Assembly: GCA_036346275.1 (NCBI GenBank)
Contig: CM070730.1
Span: 7,254,309-7,318,308, forward strand
Length of the DNA stretch: 64,000 bases
Source: Otatea glauca
Taxonomy: Eukaryota > Streptophyta > Magnoliopsida > Poales > Poaceae
Direction of reading: 5' to 3'
The translations under genes were made by a program, and so were the position numbers. The notes under the pieces were generated by a model. It made no database searches and had not been told where the DNA came from. It worked only from the letters and a program-made list of their open reading frames with translations. Below, in pieces: positions 9,902-21,964 of the stretch. Within the stretch, counting starts at the first letter, position 1, and every line of letters begins with the position of its first letter.

Positions 9902-10440
9902 TAGTATTTGTCGATGGATAAAAAAGTTCAGTCAACCCATAGCTTGTAAGAGTATCGATGCATGGATGACGGATCCCGTATGTGTGGTCTGCCCAAGAAA
10001 GCCAAAATAATCAAGTCAATGAACGCATAACTTAACTTCAACCCCCCCGTAAAACCAATCCATGAAAGGCTGCAAAATTACGCACGTACCAGATTGATCA
10101 TCATCGATCGTTTACCTAAGGTCCGAATATTTCGCCAGAAAATTAAAAGAATGCAAAATCTATGACAGCAATTTTGCCAAGGAAAAATGGCCAAAACACA
10201 CATGCCTCCATGGCTGCATCTACTAATGGCTAGCTGCACAAGTATTTGGAGTAGTACGCGTACAATAATAATAAGAGCACAGTCAACTCGGACATGAACC
10301 GATTGCAAAAGCCAAAAAATGCATGGTAAGTTCCCTCGCAAAAATAATACTACTCAACAACATGGTAAGATAGCTGCCTATGGACCTACTGACCTACATC
10401 AAGAGCTAGCTGAAATGTCCAGCTAATTATTAAATCAAGC
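9902..10440. other. Unassigned sequence right of the hAT-like element
   Basis: No supported gene. The minus-strand ORF at 10,078-10,341 (87 residues) has no recognised domain and no splice or promoter context, and is treated as chance. Confidence 0.4.
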
Positions 10441-10640
10441 TACTCCCTCCGTCCTTTTTAATGTCGTTTTAGAATGCGTTATGTGAATGTTTAAAAACTT
10501 GGACAGCTAATACACACAAAAGTATATAGATTTGCTATGTGAGAATGTCATCACTAGATTTGTCATAAAAATATTTTTATACCATTATATTTTTATAATT
10601 TTACTAATATATAATTAGAAAATATAATGATTAAATGTGC
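10441..10640. mobile_element. Stowaway-like MITE, one end only
   Basis: TACTCCCTCCGTCC at 10,441 is the canonical Stowaway terminus beside a TA target dinucleotide. The matching GGACGGAGGGAGTA right end is not found within 250 bp, so the copy is truncated or strongly diverged. Confidence 0.45.
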
Positions 10641-10863
10641 GTATCAATTTTTTTTTTTAAAAAAACTCGATAATAGCCGGATAGCCCACCTACGCGCAGG
10701 CAATTCAACGGCAGCATTCGTGACTCCTACAAGTTCTAGTAGCCGCATCTCCATCCGTCCTCCGCCATTGAAATATTGAATGGCAGACGCGCGCACACCG
10801 CATGGAAGAGTCGCACACGCGACGCGACGCAGCCAGGAAACAAACACGCAGGGAGGTACGTAC

Positions 10864-11220
10864 CAAGGTTTCAAAAAGGTGACTGAAATCCCGACAATAA
10901 GAATTTTGAATGAAATCCGGACGAAATTCAAAAGGCAAATTTCAAATTTGTCTTTTTTGACCGAGATTTTCGAGATGATCTTGGCAAGAAACACCGAAAT
11001 CTTAGCCCAAAAAAACTAAAATCCGATCAAAATACCTCATGTTCACGTCATAGACGGTTTTAGCCAAAAAAAAACATATGTGATGTGTTTTTAGCTAAAA
11101 CCGTATGTGTTGTGCATTTTTGATTTTTTTTCATTTTATCGGGATTTGAAATCTTTTTCCCGATCGAAATCCGAAATCTCGATTGAGATTTTCGAAATTT
11201 TGTCGGGATTTTGAACCTTG
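10864..11220. mobile_element. hAT-like MITE, 357 bp
   Basis: The ends are CAAGGTTTCAAAA and, inverted, CAAGGTTCAAAATC. Subterminal sequences are rich in CGAAAT/GAGATTTTCG motifs like those of the 8,422-9,893 element. An inner inverted repeat (GACGGTTTTAGCC ... GCTAAAACCGT) spans 11,052-11,104. No 8-bp duplication could be confirmed. Confidence 0.5.
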
Positions 11221-11245
11221 CTTGCCATATATATAAATCGAGCCG

Positions 11246-11254
11246 CACTAACTA
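11246..11254. repeat. 9-bp target-site duplication of MULE-B, left
   Basis: CACTAACTA directly precedes the terminal inverted repeat at 11,255. The identical 9 bp follows the right end at 42,688-42,696. Nine base pairs is the Mutator superfamily hallmark. Confidence 0.9.
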
Positions 11255-11385
11255 GAATTTTTTTCTTTAATATTTATTTTTATTCTTTTTTTCAAAACTA
11301 GACGTCCGGGGTGAAAATTTATAGTTTTAGACGCCTATAACCCGTGTATGGGGCGATCTTGCCCAACGGTCGTCTAACGGCCAAA
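11255..11385 (+). repeat. Left terminal inverted repeat of MULE-B
   Basis: The repeat matches the reverse complement of about 42,540-42,687. Strong identity covers the outer 65 bp (to CTAGACGTCCGG), then patchy similarity continues through CATGGGGCGATC-type and GTCTAACG motifs. Confidence 0.8.
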
Positions 11386-11488
11386 AAACGACGAAATGGA
11401 GTGGGCCCTCCTGTCGCCCGAGACAGGGGCGATCGCCCACCCCAAGGGCAACAGCAGCTTTAAAGCGTGGCTTGCTTTGCCTCAGTAG

Positions 11489-11592
11489 AACAGAAGAAAA
11501 GGAAGAAGAAGAGAAAGAAGAAGAAGAAGAAGAAGAAGAAGAGGAGAAGAAGAGAAAGAAGAAGAAGAAGAAGAGAAAGAAGAAGAGGGGGG
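11489..11592 (+). repeat. GAA/AAG-rich microsatellite
   Basis: The tract consists almost entirely of GAAGAA(A/G) triplets. It lies just inside the left terminal repeat of MULE-B. Purine tracts of this kind are common in grass 5' leader regions. No function is assigned. Confidence 0.85.
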
Positions 11593-11599
11593 AAAAGTC

Positions 11600-11893
11600 G
11601 ATTCGTCGTTTCTGCGAAGGTATTTTTATAAATTTTTTTATGATTGTTTAGTTATGTAGAAGTTAAATGTACCATTTATTATTTACAAATTTTAAGATTT
11701 TATAGTGTTTAGATAATTTTGTAGGACTGTGTGTTATTAGAATTTTAATGTAGCATTTAATATTTAGAAAATTTAAGATTGTGTAGCGTTTAGAATTTCT
11801 CGGATAGTGTTATTTAGAAATTTAATGTCGCAGTTCATATTTAGAACTTTAATGTAGTACTTAGTTTTTAGAAATTTCAGGATTGTATAGTAT
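11600..11893 (+). repeat. Tandem ~190-bp repeats of MULE-B, left portion
   Basis: Units contain TTTAGAAATTTAATGTCGCA, AGAACTTTAATGTAGTA and TTTCAGGATTGTATAGTAT. The Gypsy element is inserted exactly in such a unit. The uninterrupted version, GATTGTATAGTATTTAGTAC, is present at about 36,460-36,480 in the neighbouring unit. Confidence 0.8.
11889..11893. repeat. 5-bp target-site duplication of the Gypsy element, left
   Basis: AGTAT precedes the left LTR at 11,894, and AGTAT follows the right LTR at 36,271-36,275. Confidence 0.9.
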
Positions 11894-13010
11894 TGTCGGC
11901 GTTTCGAGCGCCGGCAAGTAAATTTGTAAGTCTAAGGGGCTGCGCGTTCCCGCTCCCTGAATGGTTAGACCCTGGAGTCCAAGATGTATACTGGTTCGGG
12001 CGAAGGTCCCTACTCCGGTCGTGCGTTGGTGTTGTATTCACTGGGGTGCGGATGACTGCACCGAGTTTTTTTACAAGCGAGAGGTAGAGCCTCAACACTA
12101 GAATGATCTAAACTTAGCTCTCAGAAGGAGAAGAAAAAAGAAGAAGAGGAAGAAGAGGAAAAAGCTCTCTTGTAGCTCTTACTCACTGCCTGTTAGGAGG
12201 TTCCCGCCTCCTTTATTGATCTGAAGGCGCAGGTTACATCGAGAATTGGCGAAGTGCCGGCGAGCTACTTCTAGGGCTTGGTCTTGCCCGCCGTCGGCCA
12301 ATCGTTCGCCGATCGGTCGCTTGCTCGCTGATCGTCGCCGCTGCTGAGCCTATCTTTGGGTCGGTGGTCTAGCTGGTCGAGCGGTTAGGTAATCCTCGGG
12401 AAGTGGCGAGCGCTCTGTGATCCATGGTCTTGGCGTAGTCGCGTGTGACGCGTGGAGTTGCCTCGGGAGAGGCGTGTCCTTGCACCGTGGGTGGTGGTGA
12501 TGGGACGAGAGGCGTGGCTTCAGCAGCTATCAAAGCTGTCTTGGGAAGGACCACCGCCTCGCTCGATCCGCCGAATGACCGTTCGTGGGGCACGTGGCCT
12601 TAGGTTGACACGGGACTCCGGCGCGCGACGCGCCCTCGACGGGATTATCATGGTTCGGTCGGAGCCGGGGATCCGTCTGCTGCGGGGTCGGGAACCTGCT
12701 GAGTCGGAGTCGCGGGATCCGCCCCGCCGCGGGGTCGGGAACCTGCCGAGTCGGTCGGGGATCCGTCCCCGCCGCGGGGTCGAGAACCCGCTTTGAGTCG
12801 GAGTCGGGGATCCCGCCCGCCGCGGGGTCGGGAACCTGCTGAGTCGAGTCGGGACCGGTCGGGAATGGTCTCCTAAATGGTCTCGTAGGCATTTGGGTAG
12901 CAGGTAGGGACGGCTGTTTAGGTGGGCCGTATTCGAGGCCGCCGCTTGCCGCTCCGGGCTTTGCTTGTTGCAATTGGGCGTTGGTGCACCTGCTTTATGA
13001 GTATTCGTCA
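11894..13010 (-). repeat. 3' LTR of the Gypsy element (1,117 bp)
   Basis: On the plus strand it starts TGTCGGCGTTTCGAGCGCCG and ends GAGTATTCGTCA, i.e. TG..CA. It includes an AAGAAGAGGAAGAAGAGG purine tract near 12,135 and an about 48-bp minisatellite at 12,655-12,860. The right LTR has about 100 bp more, mostly accounted for by two extra minisatellite units. Confidence 0.85.
12655..12860. repeat. LTR minisatellite, about 4 units of ~48 bp
   Basis: Units read GGGATCCG(T/C)CCCGCCGCGG then GGTCGGGAACC, closing GAGTCGGAGTC. The counterpart in the other LTR (35,800-36,100) has about six units. Confidence 0.8.
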
Positions 13011-13339
13011 AGAGCCCCGAACCTCCAATCGAGTTCGCGGACTCGATTGGGGTTGAGCTTGATGGATCCGTTCAACTAGGTGGGCCAACGGGGCCTACCG
13101 CTTTTTGCCGGGCGTGCCCCAACGCATCCGACGCCCGCCGGATTACGTTCGAGGTATGCGAACCGCCGGAGCCTCTTAATTGCCGTTGTGCTTTGATCAG
13201 CTCGGCGCTAGAAAGTTCGCGATCGGTTTCCGAGTGGTCGGACGTGCGAACTCGCGGTTTGTTCCTCAAGAAATCTTCCTTTGCGCTCGTTTCGGCGCCG
13301 TAGCTAGTCGGTGCCTTGGTCGGCAAGGATGAGCGGATG
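13011..13339 (-). other. Gypsy 3' untranslated region beside the 3' LTR
   Basis: This is the sequence between the minisatellite array and the 3' LTR. Immediately inside the LTR, on the minus strand, is GGAGGTTCGGGGCTC, a modest purine-rich candidate polypurine tract. No coding potential is supported. Confidence 0.5.
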
Positions 13340-14222
13340 CCTTCGGAAGTTTTAGTGCCCGAGTGCCTTGGTCGGCAAGGACGACCGGATGCCTCCGCGA
13401 GGTTCCGGTGTCCGAGTGCTCGCTTAACGTCGAGCCGGACGCCGCCTTAGTCGGCAAGGACGGCCGGATGCCTCCGCGAGGTTCCGATGTCCGAGTGCCT
13501 TGGTCGGCAGGGCGGCCGGATGCCTCCGCGAGGTTCCGGTGTCCGAGTGCCTTGGTCGGCAAGGACGACCGGATGCCTCCGCGAGGTTCCGTTGTCCGAG
13601 TGCTCGTTTAACGTCGTAGCTAGACGCTGCCTTAGTCGGCAAGGACGACCGGATGCCTCCGCGAGGTTCCGGTGTCCGAGTGCCTTGGTCGGCAAGGACG
13701 ACCGGATGCCTCCGCGAGGTTCCGATGTCCGAGTGCCTTGGTCGGCAAGGACGACCGGATGCCTCCGCGAGGTTCCGGTGTCCGAGTGCCTTGGTCGGCA
13801 AGGACGACCGGATGCCTTCGCGAGGTTCCGGTGCCCGAGTGCTCGTTTAACGTCGTAGCTAGACGCTGCCTTAGTCGGCAAGGACGACCGGATGCCTCCG
13901 CGAGGTTTCGGTGTCCGAGTGCCTTGGTCGGCAAGGACGACCGGATGCCTCCGCGAGGTTCCGGTGTCCGAGTGCTCGTTTAACGTCGTAGCTAGACGCT
14001 GCCTTAGTCGGCAAGGGCGGCCGGATGCCTCCGCGAGGTTCCGATGTCCGAGTGCCTTGGTCGGCAGGACGGCCGGATGCCCCGCGAGGTTCCGGTGTCC
14101 GAGTGCTCGTTTAACGTCGTAGCTAGACGCCTTAGTCGGCAAGGACGACCGGATGCCTCCGCGAGGTTCCGATGTCCGAGTGCCTTGGTCGGCAAGGACG
14201 ACCGGATGCCTCCGCGAGGTTC
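13340..14222 (-). repeat. ~54-bp minisatellite array, left part
   Basis: About 15-16 units of TTGGTCGGCAAGGACGACCG followed by GATGCCTCCGCGAGGTTCCG and GTGTCCGAGTGCC. Every few units a longer variant carries GCTCGTTTAACGTCGTAGCT. The array lies in the 3' region of the Gypsy element and is interrupted at 14,223 by the inner LTR element, resuming at 27,130. It keeps open frames of 120-275 codons in several registers because the unit length is near a multiple of three. These are not genes. Tandem arrays in this region are established for Tat-lineage elements. Confidence 0.9.
14218..14222. repeat. 5-bp target-site duplication of the inner LTR element, left
   Basis: GGTTC precedes TGTAATGACC at 14,223, and GGTTC follows TGTTACA at 27,130-27,134. 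Confidence 0.9.
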
Positions 14223-17200
14223 TGTAATGACCCCCATTTTCACATAAATGCAAAAATGGAAATCTCATGTGCAAACAGTACTAGTCCCATGATCGAGAGC
14301 TAGTACGCACATTTACAACAATTGGAATCACAACCATACATTATATTATTAAAGCGGAAGCTAATTTACACAATAATCTTACAATTGAGTATAGCGGCAA
14401 AGAAGCAATAGTCTCGTAGTGTGCCCATCCAATCCTCAGCAACCGACAAGGCATAATCCCTAGAAATTCATCGTCAATATCCGAATCCTGCGACAATTAT
14501 GTTTCGTCGAGCTAATCTGATTCTTCACCTAAAAACAACAATTAAGCAAGGGTGAGTACTTTCGTACTCCGCAAGACTTTTGCAAATCCTATGATATATG
14601 CAAGCCATTTCAAAGGAAAGGCTAGTACGGTTAGTTTGCATATAGCTGATTTGAAATATAAATACAGAATAGTAGATTGCAAAACGGAATTTAAGTAAAA
14701 GCAATTTAATACTGAAAGTAACAGAATGTAAACATAAATATATCTCATGTACCTGGGTATCCTGACCATATCCACAAAACCAGTTCTACTAACACCCAGT
14801 AGAATTCACCAACACACGGTAGAAACCGCATTTTATGAAAATAACAAAACTGCTAACTATGTGATGACTTTACCAAGTTCCCATAACCGCGGGTACGGCT
14901 TTTCGAAAAGTTTGACACTCTGCAGAGGTGTACATCTTTACCCACAAGTCATGACCTTTTCCTTTTGCCGCATAGTTCACGCACCTTTGGCGTAGTGGCC
15001 AGAATGTTCATGACGAAAACCTTTACATTACCTAGGTTAACTTTGCACCACTCCGGACGTAAAACCCATACTATGGCGTAAGAACTCGAGCATAGAAATG
15101 ATGGAACTTCCCAGTACGGCGTACACCGTGTATCGGTAAGCGTTTGATCCATGATCACCTCGGTGTGGGCGTCCTTCGAGCAATTCATTAAGAAACAACT
15201 GCATCGCTTGCCGACCTTCCAATGTGCAAAGTTAAACTAGATAACTTAATTGGTTTAAGGCTGTCCCATACCAAACACTTGTGGTTGTACGGTAATTCTT
15301 GGCACGAAAACAACCCATAGTTCGGTCCTTAATCCGACACGGGCAATAATCTCCACCCTACACTACGTGCAAGACATGCACACTCGGCTATTGCCAATAA
15401 TTGCCCGCATCTAAACCATAGTTTTATTTTCATTTTTCCAACCAAAATACCAACCATAAAATGGTCATACCCAATTAAATGTCATATCCAAAGTCTTTAA
15501 CCATGTCACGCTTTTTGTTCATTTAAGCTTGGCTAAGCATGTCACTAAATGTGAGTAACCCAGTTTGACATCAATTACTGTCTAAGTTATTCTTAGGGTT
15601 ATCAAGGTTCACAAATCCATACTTATCAAGGAAGTTCTATGTGACAATAGGTACAACTACCAATACCCAAAATATAGCAGACTTTAATAAAAGTAAAGTA
15701 TGCGATAAAACATTTAATGAAAACATTTATAAAACTGGGATCAATATGATCAAAGGGGGTGCTTGCCTTGCTTATTTATTGCTTACGACGAAGACGAAAC
15801 CACGGCTGACGGAGGCAATGACAGAAGTACTGACGTTGGATTCTACACGTCGTTCAATCGGAAATATAACAAATATTCAACTTTAATAAGGGCAAAAGAA
15901 AATGCATGAAAACCAAATAAAGGTTCATTAAAGAAAACAGGAATACTTTAGGTTTAGAATTATGATTCCATGATCTCATGGTTTAGTTAAATATACATTC
16001 ATATTGTTAATGACTTTTGTGATGAAGAAACATGGTTTCTTTTATAGATTATCTATTCTTGAATTTACGAATTCAAGAGGCTAAAATTATGAATTCTTGC
16101 ATTTATAACTTCGAATTATAGATGCTAAAATTATTTAGATTAATGGAATTAACATATTAGACAATTGAGCTAAAAGCCATAAATGAATAGCACTTAATCC
16201 TTTTTAATCGATTTTGCATAAGAAGTGTCTTTGAATTTGTTAGATCCATTGAACTAAGTTATTGAATTTATTCCTGGTTTTAAGAAGGTTCTGGTGATAC
16301 AAATTACATATTTGTTTATTATTTCTAGGTTCGCTTATTCATATAATTAAGTCCATAAAACATATTACTTAAGGTTATTTGGCTATTAGGATTTATATGC
16401 AAAACAATATGAAATAAGATTATTTCTTCGGAATATGATAGTCTATACTTTGAAGAACATTTCTAAGTTAATCTCATACAGATTAGGTTACCAAGACTTG
16501 GTTTTATCAAATTTGAGTTTAGTTAAGTGAAAAATATACTATTTGGTTCACATAAGTATTGAAACTACAATTATTTGGTTAAGTGTTTATTACAACTTTT
16601 ATTGCAATGATTCTTGTTGGATAACATAATTTGATTACATTAGATATTTAGAATCCTGTTCCTTATCATGATAATATTTTTCATTAATTCTACATGTATA
16701 CATTTTTCTACATTTACAAGACTTATGTTTTTAATGTAATTCAAACTTATGCATGTATGATATTTCATTTCAAATTATTTATTCACGTCTTTGTGAATTT
16801 ATTAGATACTTGCATATGCCTCTATTTATTGCTACGGATTATTGTATGCAATTGTACACATATATACCCTTTTCCATTTGGATCATTTACTATTCATAAA
16901 ACAAATCTAAATCAAGTTCATACTTTATTGGATTCAGCATGATAAGGTAGCCTACTGATATTTAATGATTTAGAAATCAATTTGACTTACTTTAGATTCC
17001 TTTTGCACAAACTATGCATTTTGAATATTTATAGTATTGAAATCAATCTTTAATGGAAAATGGTTCAAACAAAGTTATAATCTAAATATTTTTATATATT
17101 TGAGTTGCTGATAACATAAGGAATCCATTAAAATTGGTTTCATTCAATTCTAAGTTCTTTTGCAATATTTTTATATGAATCATATCTTTAGCCCTTTTAT

Positions 17201-19430
17201 TCAAATTTGAATTTCAAATTCACCCGGTGATTATTTTCAAAATATTATTGCGTATTATAAATCTACTGAATTTATCATGAATCTAGAAATTTATTTCATC
17301 TCATTTGGAGCTAAAATGCAAAAGATATAATCAAATGAATATACTAGGTTTAGGAAAATACTGAAATTAGAATTTTACCAATTTAGGAAAGTACGTCTTC
17401 GGGTTTTGAATACGCTTTCCATATCTGGACTCGGCTGAGTTGAAGGGCTGGCGGCTGGGCCCGGCTTAGCGGGCGATCGGCGCGCGACAGCGAATGACGC
17501 GTGGGCCCGAGAAGGCGGTGGCTGGCGCAACACCGGAGGATGACAAGCGGGTCCCGCCTGTCGGCGACCCGAAACAGAGGTGGCGGCGCCAATGCCCACC
17601 GGCGGCGAAGGAGTACCGGAGCCGGCGAATCAGTGGCACGATGAGAATCAGCATGCCTTTGCGCATACAGGGGTGCTACCGGTTTGGCCGGAGGAGACCG
17701 GAGTCGGTGCGCCACCGAGAGCTTGCGGCGGAGAAGAGCGCGGCTCGACGGAGAAGAAGATGAGCTCGGCTTAGCTCGAATGGGTAACGATTCGAGCACC
17801 AGGGAGTGCGTGCGCATTCAGAGGCGGTGACGGTTTGGCCGGAAATGGCCTGAGGCGGCGCGCCACCGTGGACTTGCGGCGGACCACCATGGCCGGCGAT
17901 GGAAACTCGAATCTGTGGTGATTCAATGAGAAGAAAGGCTTGGATGAGCATAAGGAGTGCGGTGATTCCGTTTTTGGGTTGACGCGAAGAAGAGATACCG
18001 AATGAGCTCTCACCGTGCGCGAGCATCCACGGCGAAGGAACACGGCGCGGAGGCTTGCCAAGAGGATGAGCTTCAATTGAAGGTGGGAATGGTGCTCGAG
18101 TGTTATGAGGTAGCGGTTTGAGCGGTTTGAGGTGAGGTTCGCGAATTGTTGGAATTGGGTTTCTCCCCTTTCTCGGGTTTCACGGAGAGGACAGAGAAAG
18201 AGAAATTCGGCGTGATCGATACAAATGAGTGAAGCTTGAGGGTTTGAATGCTGCTCAAGGTGATGAGAAGAGGGTTTGATTGCTGACTTGGGCTAGAGAC
18301 AAAGAAAGAGGTGGTGCGGCTCGGCTTTGATCGAAGGAGAGCGGAGGGAGCGGCTTAAATAAGGGAGAGCAGCTGCTGGTATCGGTTTGGAGAAGAAGAA
18401 GGCAATATCTGGCTGCCAAGTGGGCCCAAGAGCAAGAGAAGACAATTCCAATTTTGATTCTTCAGGACAACACGTGATCCTTCCATTAATTAAGCTAGAA
18501 AACCGACTTACTATTTTATGCGGATTTTTGTAGAGGTTGGAAATGAAGAGATAAAGGTCTGGTAAAATTTTCAGTTAAAAATTATGAGTAAAAATATTTA
18601 TAAAAATCTGACAATTGATAACTGTCATTTTCTGCTTATTCTGATTTATATTTAATTTAAGATCAAAATAAGATTATTATTTTATGAAACTTTTTCACAA
18701 GATCCAAAATGACATTTTGTACATGATATAAAATTTTCATATTTTTAAATTGTATATTGTATTTTTAATAATTCTGACATTGAACTTTTCAACTTTCCTC
18801 ATTGTCTGTTTATGAATTTATAAAATTATTAAACGATGGGATAAATTCTTGATATTTTTACCAGACAAAGATAAGATAAATATGTCGGCATGGTTAAATT
18901 TTTAACTCTGGTTAAGGTCTACAGAATTCTGGAGAAATCTTGCAATGTCGGTTCAGAGTATCTAGATAGGGTCATTTTTGTCTTTTTACTTTATTTAATT
19001 ATTCCAGATCAGTGCAAGTTGTATAATCATGATTCTAGATAGATCTGAGATTTATCTGATATTTTTACATATTTTATTGATTTTGTATTTTTGTCTTTTT
19101 TTTTTTTTACTTTTACCATTTTACCATTTCAATATATATTACTTTTCTTTTTAGAGCAAAATTCAAGGAGAACCAATAATTCAGAAAAATCAGAAAATTC
19201 AAATTCAAATTAAAGATTACATCTCAAATTTATTTTTATATATTGTTTGTTTTGGAAGAAATAGTTTTAATAAAGGAAATCTTTCCTTTTCTTTAAGATT
19301 AGAATGCAAGAAAAGAGGGAATGATATTGTTTAAAATAAAAATCTCAATTCCAATTGAAATTTTTATTCAATTCCATTTTTAAATTTAAAATTTTATTTT
19401 TCATATTTTTGAATTTTACGGGATGTTACA
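14223..19430 (-). repeat. 3' LTR of the LARD-like element (5,208 bp)
   Basis: On the plus strand it starts TGTAATGACCCCCATTTTC and ends ACGGGATGTTACA. Most of it is AT-rich, with a GC-rich block at 17,380-18,120. The GC block has overlapping open frames up to 144 codons on both strands, none resembling a known protein. In minus-sense reading it lies about 1.3-2.0 kb into the LTR, followed by AT-rich DNA. The copy at 21,965-27,129 is collinear over the full length. Confidence 0.9.
17380..18120 (-). other. GC-rich block inside the LTR
   Basis: An abrupt GC-rich island within an AT-rich LTR, repeated at 25,120-25,800. Minus-strand frames contain Ala/Pro/Arg/Ser-rich peptides with no domain. The frames are not preserved between the two LTRs because of many one-base indels, so a protein-coding role is not supported. 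It may be the transcribed leader. Confidence 0.4.
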
Positions 19431-19465
19431 GACTACCCCCCTTAACAGGAATCTCGTCCCCGAGA
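19431..19465 (-). promoter_or_regulatory. Polypurine tract beside the 3' LTR
   Basis: On the minus strand AAGGGGGGTAGTC runs directly into the LTR start TGTAACATCCCG. Position and composition fit the plus-strand priming site of reverse transcription. Adjacent upstream codons read NLGDEIPVKGG, resembling the last residues of a chromovirus pol. Confidence 0.75.
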
Positions 19466-19614
19466 TTCGAAGTCTCTAGGGAGTGATAAGAGGAGCACGG
19501 GATGATTCCGATGATATGATTCACCCAATCATCTTGGAATGCAAAGGGTTTTGATTTTGATTGGAATTGACAACAATCTTGATCATGAAGGAATGAATGC
19601 TCAAAATCAAAATC

Positions 19615-19880
19615 ATTAATTGCAAGATATGAATACATAAGGGACGTATTCAACGTACCAAATCGAAAGGAATGATCGTAGAAATTGAATACGCAAAGGA
19701 TGTACTCAAAAATCAAAAGGGGTGACTGCAAGAATTGAATATATAAAGGAAGTACTCAATTTAAAAAAATGATCGATCGAAGGAATTGAGTACACAAAGG
19801 ACATACTCATTTTGCAAAGTTAAAATGAATGATTGAAGGAATTGAATACACAAACAAAGGGCGTACTCAATACCATGATA
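19615..19880. repeat. ~62-bp tandem repeat in the LARD internal domain
   Basis: About four units share GAATTGAATACACAAAGGA and (G/C)GTACTCAAT. Confidence 0.65.
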
Positions 19881-20244
19881 ATTGCGTCAGGTGCAATCAC
19901 GTAAAACAGAGGTTTATGTTCAATAGCTTGATGTTGAGACAAGGATTGTTCTGGGAACTCAACACCGAAGGTGCTGGTTGCTGAGCTTAGCATTGTCACG
20001 AGCATCGACAAGAAGGAGTTTTATCTTGCAGCTGCTGGCATTTATGAAAGAGTATGCAAGTTGGATGAGGCATCCCAGACTATCGACAAGATCATTTAGA
20101 CAGCTTGGGGATTGTTGCTGACTTCCTTGAAGTCGACGAGGTGGAGTAGCACTCTTCTTGACAGTTGTTGGCGATGTATCCAAGTTCTTCTGGTTGACGC
20201 AGATGACGTTGTCCATCTTGTTTGGAGAACAAGGGTTGCTTATT

Positions 20245-20365
20245 GATGAAATAGATGATCAAAATTTGCTGACGAAAGTGATGATCAAAATTTACTATTG
20301 AAAGTGATGATCAAAATTGAAAGTGATGGTCAAAATTCACGATGTAAATGATGATCAAGAAATGG
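20245..20365. repeat. Short tandem repeat GAAAGTGATGATCAAAATT
   Basis: Four to five degenerate units of 20-33 bp with the core GTGATGATCAAAATT. Confidence 0.6.
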
Positions 20366-21942
20366 TTAAGATCAAGGAGCTTGACTTTGAAATTATTGGA
20401 TGGATATGCAAAAGATATAAGGGGGGGGTAAGATGAGAATTGGTTTGGTTATAAAATAACTTCCAATTCTTTAAAATCCTTTTATTATTTTAAAACTTAT
20501 ATAGATTAGAAAAGATGAGATAATTATATGAGAATAGTTTTTCCAAAATTATCTTTTGTTTGTTAAAATCTTGTATCACTAGATCTTTAGCAATTGAAAA
20601 GGAAAGAGATGATCATTAGATAGCAGTCTAATCCAAGATTCTCTTTTGAATATTAAAATTCATATTATTTTAGGTAACATTCCGTTCCTTAAAATTTTCT
20701 TAATTACATTTTCTTGTTAATTAAGGGTTGTCACGTCGTGAAATTTCAACTTATGTCGAGCATTCACGAGTGCATCCCGAGAAGCATTACAAAATTTAAG
20801 CAATGAAATTTAATAAAGACGCAAAGACTTTAAATTCAATCAAGTGCATAGAGGGTCTAAAACTTTATTTCATTAGCTAATCTATCTTAGTATACTTTGT
20901 TTCCGCCTAACGATGCTGGTCTTTCATTCTTCATGATGCGACTTGATGCCATCGAAATCTCTTCTTCTAGGACTTTTTTTTTTTTTAACACAAGACCATC
21001 TTGGCTTCGAAGTCATCATACAATCAGTAAGTGGTGACTTGAAGTGTCTTCAGGATCAACAGCATGGTTAGGTAATATTTATGGGGAAAATTGAACATAG
21101 GTTGGTTTAGACGAGGTTTAGGTACTCTTGGGGGGTCTTAACACAATAATGGAGGTTGTGCTATTAATTTTGATGCGGAGGCTTTTAAAGAGAGATCGGA
21201 GACTAGAGAATATACAGTGAGAAGTTCTCTGAAGAGATAAGCTTGCAAGAAATTCTATAGAAAGAAGAGATAAGCTTGTAAGAATTTCTTATAGGAAGAA
21301 GAAACAAGTTACTTTATGAAATTTTCTTTTAAACCTATGGGTTGAGATTTGATTCACACATAAGGGCAACTCATTGTGAAACTTTAACGTGAAGGTTAAG
21401 TTCACACCTAAATCAGCCTGACAGAGAATAAAAATCAATTGCAAATAACAAGATATAAATACTACATAAATATGATTTATTGAACTAAAGCCGAATGATA
21501 TTGCTACGAAGGGGTTCCTTTTCTAACGAAGAACCTAATATACTCTAATCTTCCACATTTTACTATCGAATGATACTTGATCTTCATGAAGTAGAATCTT
21601 CAAGTTTTACTTCTGTCTTGTCGGGGTAGCAAAGTGGTATGTCCCGTCTTCATTTGAGATTGTTGTCGTAGACGTTGTAATCTTCAATGTCCGGCATGAA
21701 GAATAGTAGCGACATCTCTCGGACATCTTCGTAAGTAAATAGCACAGATAAGCTATGGACGAGGATTGTTTTAAGAAAAGAGGAATTAGTTTTACAAACC
21801 GAAATGAAAGTAGGGGTAAGAATAAGATCTTAGCGAGGGAAAAGAATAGAAATGGCTACATTTTGCAATTATAATGACTTTTGAAAATAAATTTTGAATT
21901 TGTTCCATCAATTCTAACGACCATTCTAGGGTTTATCCTCTG

Positions 21943-21964
21943 ATCAACTGGCTCGATACTAATC
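21943..21964 (-). promoter_or_regulatory. Primer-binding site, tRNA-Met-initiator type, degraded
   Basis: On the minus strand, just inside the 5' LTR, the sequence reads TTAGTATCGAGCCAG followed by TTGATCAGAGG. The usual plant site is TGGTATCAGAGCC. The match is clear but with a substitution and small indels. Confidence 0.65.

Larger units (their letters stand above)
19431..21964 (-). other. Non-coding internal domain of the LARD-like element
   Basis: About 2.5 kb of AT-rich DNA without gag, protease, RT or integrase motifs in any frame. It includes about 62-bp tandem repeats (19,615-19,880), GATGATCAAAATT-type repeats (20,245-20,360) and a duplicated about 40-bp AGAGATAAGCTTGTAAGAA unit (21,220-21,300). 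Confidence 0.75.

Noticed and set aside
13340..14222. Regular repeat array reminiscent of a CRISPR locus
   Set aside because: Units are contiguous with no unique spacers, the setting is a plant retrotransposon, and no cas-like genes exist. It is a minisatellite.
13266..14274. Long open frames (up to 275 codons) on both strands
   Set aside because: They are by-products of a 54-bp repeat whose length is a multiple of three. The same peptide repeats in several registers and no domain is present.
17375..18076. Overlapping ORFs up to 144 codons in the GC-rich LTR block
   Set aside because: They lie on both strands, are not preserved between the two LTR copies, and show only low-complexity Ala/Pro/Arg/Ser sequence.
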